In this document: positions 41,232 to 43,497 of the stretch, one piece after another
Position numbering within the stretch: the first letter of the stretch is position 1
Layout: every line of letters begins with the position of its first letter
From: Bacteroidales bacterium
GTDB lineage: Bacteria; Bacteroidota; Bacteroidia; Bacteroidales; VadinHA17
Direction of reading: 5' to 3'
DNA: 43,497 bases
NCBI GenBank assembly: GCA_021157415.1
Contig: JAGGWN010000055.1
Span: 1 to 43,497 of the forward strand
The notes under the pieces: model-generated
The model's database searches: none
Told to the model about the DNA's origin: nothing
The model's input: only the letters and a program-made list of their open reading frames with translations
Program-made: the position numbers and the translations under genes

Positions 41232-41425
41232 GTTTGTTGGTTTCCCGTCACCTTATCCGGTGCCGGGATGAAAAGGGAATCCGGTGCAAGTCCGGAGCTA
41301 TCCCCGTAGCTGTAAATTCCTTTAATGTTCTGACAACCTTTTAGCCACTGTCCGTCATCCGGCGGATGGGAAGGCCGTCAGAATGGAACAAGCCAGAAGA
41401 CCTGCCAGTAAACACAACCGTAGCT
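41232..41425 (+). promoter_or_regulatory. Cobalamin (vitamin B12) riboswitch aptamer
   Basis: Conserved aptamer elements appear in order: GGTTTCCC near 41239, GGGATGAAAAGGGAATCCGG (41265-41284), GTGCAAGTCCGGAGCTATCC (41284-41303), CCCGTAGCTGTAA, GCCACTG (41344-41350), GGGAAGGC, and the closing AGCCAGAAGACCTGCC (41390-41405). These match the B12 box and junction core of the class I adenosylcobalamin type. It lies directly upstream of nrdD, about 110 nt before the start codon. Confidence 0.95.
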
Positions 41426-41439
41426 TTCGGGCGAAAAGC

Positions 41440-41477
41440 AAAGGTGATTGTCACATATGGTACAATCCTCCTTTTTC
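41440..41477 (+). terminator. Riboswitch expression-platform terminator hairpin
   Basis: AAAGG-T-GATTGT (41440-41451) pairs with ACAATC-CT-CCTTT (41462-41474), followed by a short U-rich run (41472-41480). It follows the aptamer and precedes the nrdD start at 41534, as expected for ligand-controlled early termination. The stem has a small internal bulge, so strength is moderate. Confidence 0.55.
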
Positions 41478-41533
41478 TTTCCCGGTATCGGAAGCTGCAT
41501 TCACGGAGCTATTAATATTTAAATGTTAAACAC

Positions 41534-43497
41534 ATGAAAGAGAATGTAGCCTTATCGGAATTCACCATTATTAAACGCGACGGCAGGGAAGTCGTTTTCG
41601 AGCAGGACAAGATCACATTTGCCATCTTCAAAGCCTTCCGGGCTCTGGGTCGTCCCGACCGTCATCTTGCGGAGAAGTTGTCAAGGCAGGTAACTGAGGC
41701 GCTGGACCTGCCTGCACGCACTCCCCCTCCCGGCGTGGAGGAAATTCAGGACCTGGTAGAGAAAAACCTCCTGGAAAACGGTTATTATGATGTTGCCAAA
41801 GCATATATCATCTACCGTTACCAGCACCAAAACATCCGACATACCAAGGAGCTATTTTCCAATATTGACATGGTGGAGGATTATCTCAATCTCAACGACT
41901 GGCGGGTACGGGAGAGTGCCAACTCTTCCTACTCTCTGCAAGGGCTTAATCAGCATATCTCTACCATTATCAGTGCCCAGTACTGGCTTAACCAGGTATA
42001 TTCCCGCGAGATCGCCGAGACTCACAACCGCGGTCGTTTTCATATTCATGATCTTGGATTCCTTAGTGTTTACTGTGTGGGATGGGACCTGGAAGATTTT
42101 CTGATGACCGGGTTCCGGGGCGTAGAAGGCAAAACACAAAGCTTTCCGCCCAAGCACCTGCAGACCGCTCTCGGGCAGATCGTCAACTTTTTCTACACCA
42201 TGCAGGGAGAGGCTGCCGGTGCCCAGGCGTTCTCCAACTTCGATACCTACCTGGCTCCTTTCATCCGCTACGACCACCTCGACTATGACCGTGTCAAACA
42301 ACTGCTCCAGGAGTTCCTATTCAATATGAACGTACCCACCCGCGTGGGTTTCCAGACCCCGTTTACCAATATCACCATGGATCTGGTGGTGCCGGAGTTT
42401 CTCAGGAATCAACCGGTAATCATCGGAGGCAAACCTATGGAAGCCGTGTACGGCGATTTCCAGGAAGAGATGAATATCTTCAACCAGGCTTTTTCCGAGG
42501 TGATGCTTGAGGGTGATGCTCATGGCAGTGTTTTCTCTTTCCCCATCCCTACCTACAATATCACCCGCGAATTTGACTGGGACAACCCTCACTATGAAAA
42601 GATCTGGGAGATGACCGCCAAGTACGGCATTCCTTATTTCTCCAACTTCATCAACTCTGACATGGATCCCGACGATGTACGGAGCATGTGTTGTCGTCTG
42701 CGCCTTGATAAAAGGGAACTGAAAAAAAGAGGAGGTGGTCTTTTCGGTTCCAACCCCCTTACCGGCTCTATCGGTGTAGTCACCATCAATATGCCCCGTC
42801 TGGGCTATGAAGCACGCAGCGAGGAGGAGTTTTTCCAGCGTCTTACCCACCTGATGGAACTGGCCAAAGAGAGTCTTGAGATTAAAAGAAAAGTAATCGA
42901 ACGTCTCACCACCCAAGGCCTTTATCCTTACTCCCGTTTCTACTTACGTTATCTTTATAAAAAGAATGGCACCTATTGGAATAACCACTTCTCCACCATC
43001 GGCCTGGTGGGAATGAACGAATGCACCCTCAACTTTCTGGGAGCTCCCATCAACACCAGTGAAGGCCACGATTTTGCCGTCAAGGTGATGGATTTCATGC
43101 GCGGAAAACTGGAGCAGTTCCAGGATGAAACGGGTCATATCTTCAACCTTGAGGCCACCCCCGCCGAGGGAGCCTCTTATCGTCTGGCCCGCATCGACAA
43201 AATGGAATATCCCGACCTCATCGCAGCCAATGAGGAAGCTTATAAGAACGGAGGCGAGCCCTACTATACCAACTCCACCCAGCTGCCTGTAGCATATACC
43301 GACGATCTCTTCAAGGCACTGGAATTACAGGATAACTTACAGACACGTTATACCGGCGGCACCGTTTTCCATGTCTTCGCCGGTGAACGTCAGATGCCGG
43401 TAGCCTCCGTAAAACAACTGATCCGGATGATCACCCACAACTTCCGGCTACCCTACATCACCCTCACACCCACCTTCAGCATCTGCCCCGAACACGG
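41534..43497 (+). CDS. nrdD: Anaerobic (class III) ribonucleoside-triphosphate reductase, partial
   Basis: The 654 codons visible are open to the right edge, so the C-terminus is missing. Residues 8-100 are an ATP-cone allosteric domain (IIKRDGREVVFEQDKITFAI). The glycyl-radical barrel follows: GRFHIHDLGFLSVYCVGWDL, NMNVPTRVGFQTPFTNITMD, MCCRLR with adjacent C386-C387, GSIGVVTINMPRLGY, GLVGMNECTLNFLG and NLEATPAEGASYRLARIDK. ICPEHG (C651-P-E-H) is the first half of the C-terminal zinc site. The glycyl radical loop would follow outside the window. The enzyme reduces NTPs to dNTPs anaerobically and needs the activase NrdG. The layout resembles the Thermotoga-like, thioredoxin-type subgroup. Translation starts 58 nt after the riboswitch terminator. 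Confidence 0.95.
   Translation, partial: MKENVALSEFTIIKRDGREVVFEQDKITFAIFKAFRALGRPDRHLAEKLSRQVTEALDLPARTPPPGVEEIQDLVEKNLLENGYYDVAKAYIIYRYQHQNIRHTKELFSNIDMVEDYLNLNDWRVRESANSSYSLQGLNQHISTIISAQYWLNQVYSREIAETHNRGRFHIHDLGFLSVYCVGWDLEDFLMTGFRGVEGKTQSFPPKHLQTALGQIVNFFYTMQGEAAGAQAFSNFDTYLAPFIRYDHLDYDRVKQLLQEFLFNMNVPTRVGFQTPFTNITMDLVVPEFLRNQPVIIGGKPMEAVYGDFQEEMNIFNQAFSEVMLEGDAHGSVFSFPIPTYNITREFDWDNPHYEKIWEMTAKYGIPYFSNFINSDMDPDDVRSMCCRLRLDKRELKKRGGGLFGSNPLTGSIGVVTINMPRLGYEARSEEEFFQRLTHLMELAKESLEIKRKVIERLTTQGLYPYSRFYLRYLYKKNGTYWNNHFSTIGLVGMNECTLNFLGAPINTSEGHDFAVKVMDFMRGKLEQFQDETGHIFNLEATPAEGASYRLARIDKMEYPDLIAANEEAYKNGGEPYYTNSTQLPVAYTDDLFKALELQDNLQTRYTGGTVFHVFAGERQMPVASVKQLIRMITHNFRLPYITLTPTFSICPEH

Overview
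The window looks like chromosomal DNA of an anaerobic member of the Bacteroidota, most likely of the Bacteroidales/Marinilabiliales type. The evidence is as follows. A 287-residue primary sigma factor lacks region 1.1. Rho carries a long disordered insert. The tmRNA encodes the tag GETNFALAA. Promoters are of the TTTG/TAnnTTTG type, and Shine-Dalgarno sites are mostly weak. An STN-type TonB-dependent receptor and a DUF4249 lipoprotein are present. Anaerobic metabolism is represented by pyruvate:ferredoxin oxidoreductase and the oxygen-sensitive class III ribonucleotide reductase. No tRNA, rRNA, CRISPR array, prophage or complete insertion sequence was seen.

Layout. 1-1.2 kb: a small outer-membrane beta-barrel gene, then a 58-bp palindromic repeat. 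1.2-6.4 kb, minus strand: a glycan operon of DUF4199 protein, polyprenyl-type GT2, and the HddA, HddC and GmhB enzymes of GDP-D-glycero-alpha-D-manno-heptose synthesis, then a GT4. AT-rich palindromic repeats interrupt it. 6.5 kb: SRP RNA with a textbook promoter, then a YciO-type Sua5/YrdC gene. 7.5-11.8 kb: trkA followed by two tandem trkH genes for potassium uptake. 11.9-15.1 kb: ruvX, def and comEC. 15.2-18.8 kb: nifJ. 18.9-22.7 kb: rho, divergent from rpoD and rpe. 22.7-23.9 kb: a lysine-forming saccharopine dehydrogenase-like protein. 24.1-24.5 kb: ssrA, with a truncated GIY-YIG nuclease remnant just downstream.

24.7-35.3 kb is the accessory-looking part. It holds a secreted class C beta-lactamase-like hydrolase, a three-helix MotA/TolQ/ExbB-like protein, and a four-helix membrane protein fused directly to a LytTR DNA-binding domain. 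These are followed by two divergent units. One is a small secreted protein plus an STN/CarboxypepD-reg/TonB receptor. The other is a DUF4249 lipoprotein overlapping a large MG2-like protein with a plug-like domain. I regard this four-gene cell-envelope locus as the best candidate for an undescribed system, although its substrate cannot be read from sequence.

35.5-40.5 kb: a sulfatase lipoprotein and a GH20 hexosaminidase lipoprotein, suggesting breakdown of sulfated amino-sugar glycans. Between them lie a 62-residue membrane protein flanked by a direct repeat, and rlmN. 40.5-41.5 kb: a 1-kb intergenic region with operator-like ATTTGGT repeats, a minus-strand terminator and a cobalamin riboswitch. 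The riboswitch precedes nrdD, which runs off the right edge. Its position implies that vitamin B12 represses the B12-independent class III ribonucleotide reductase.
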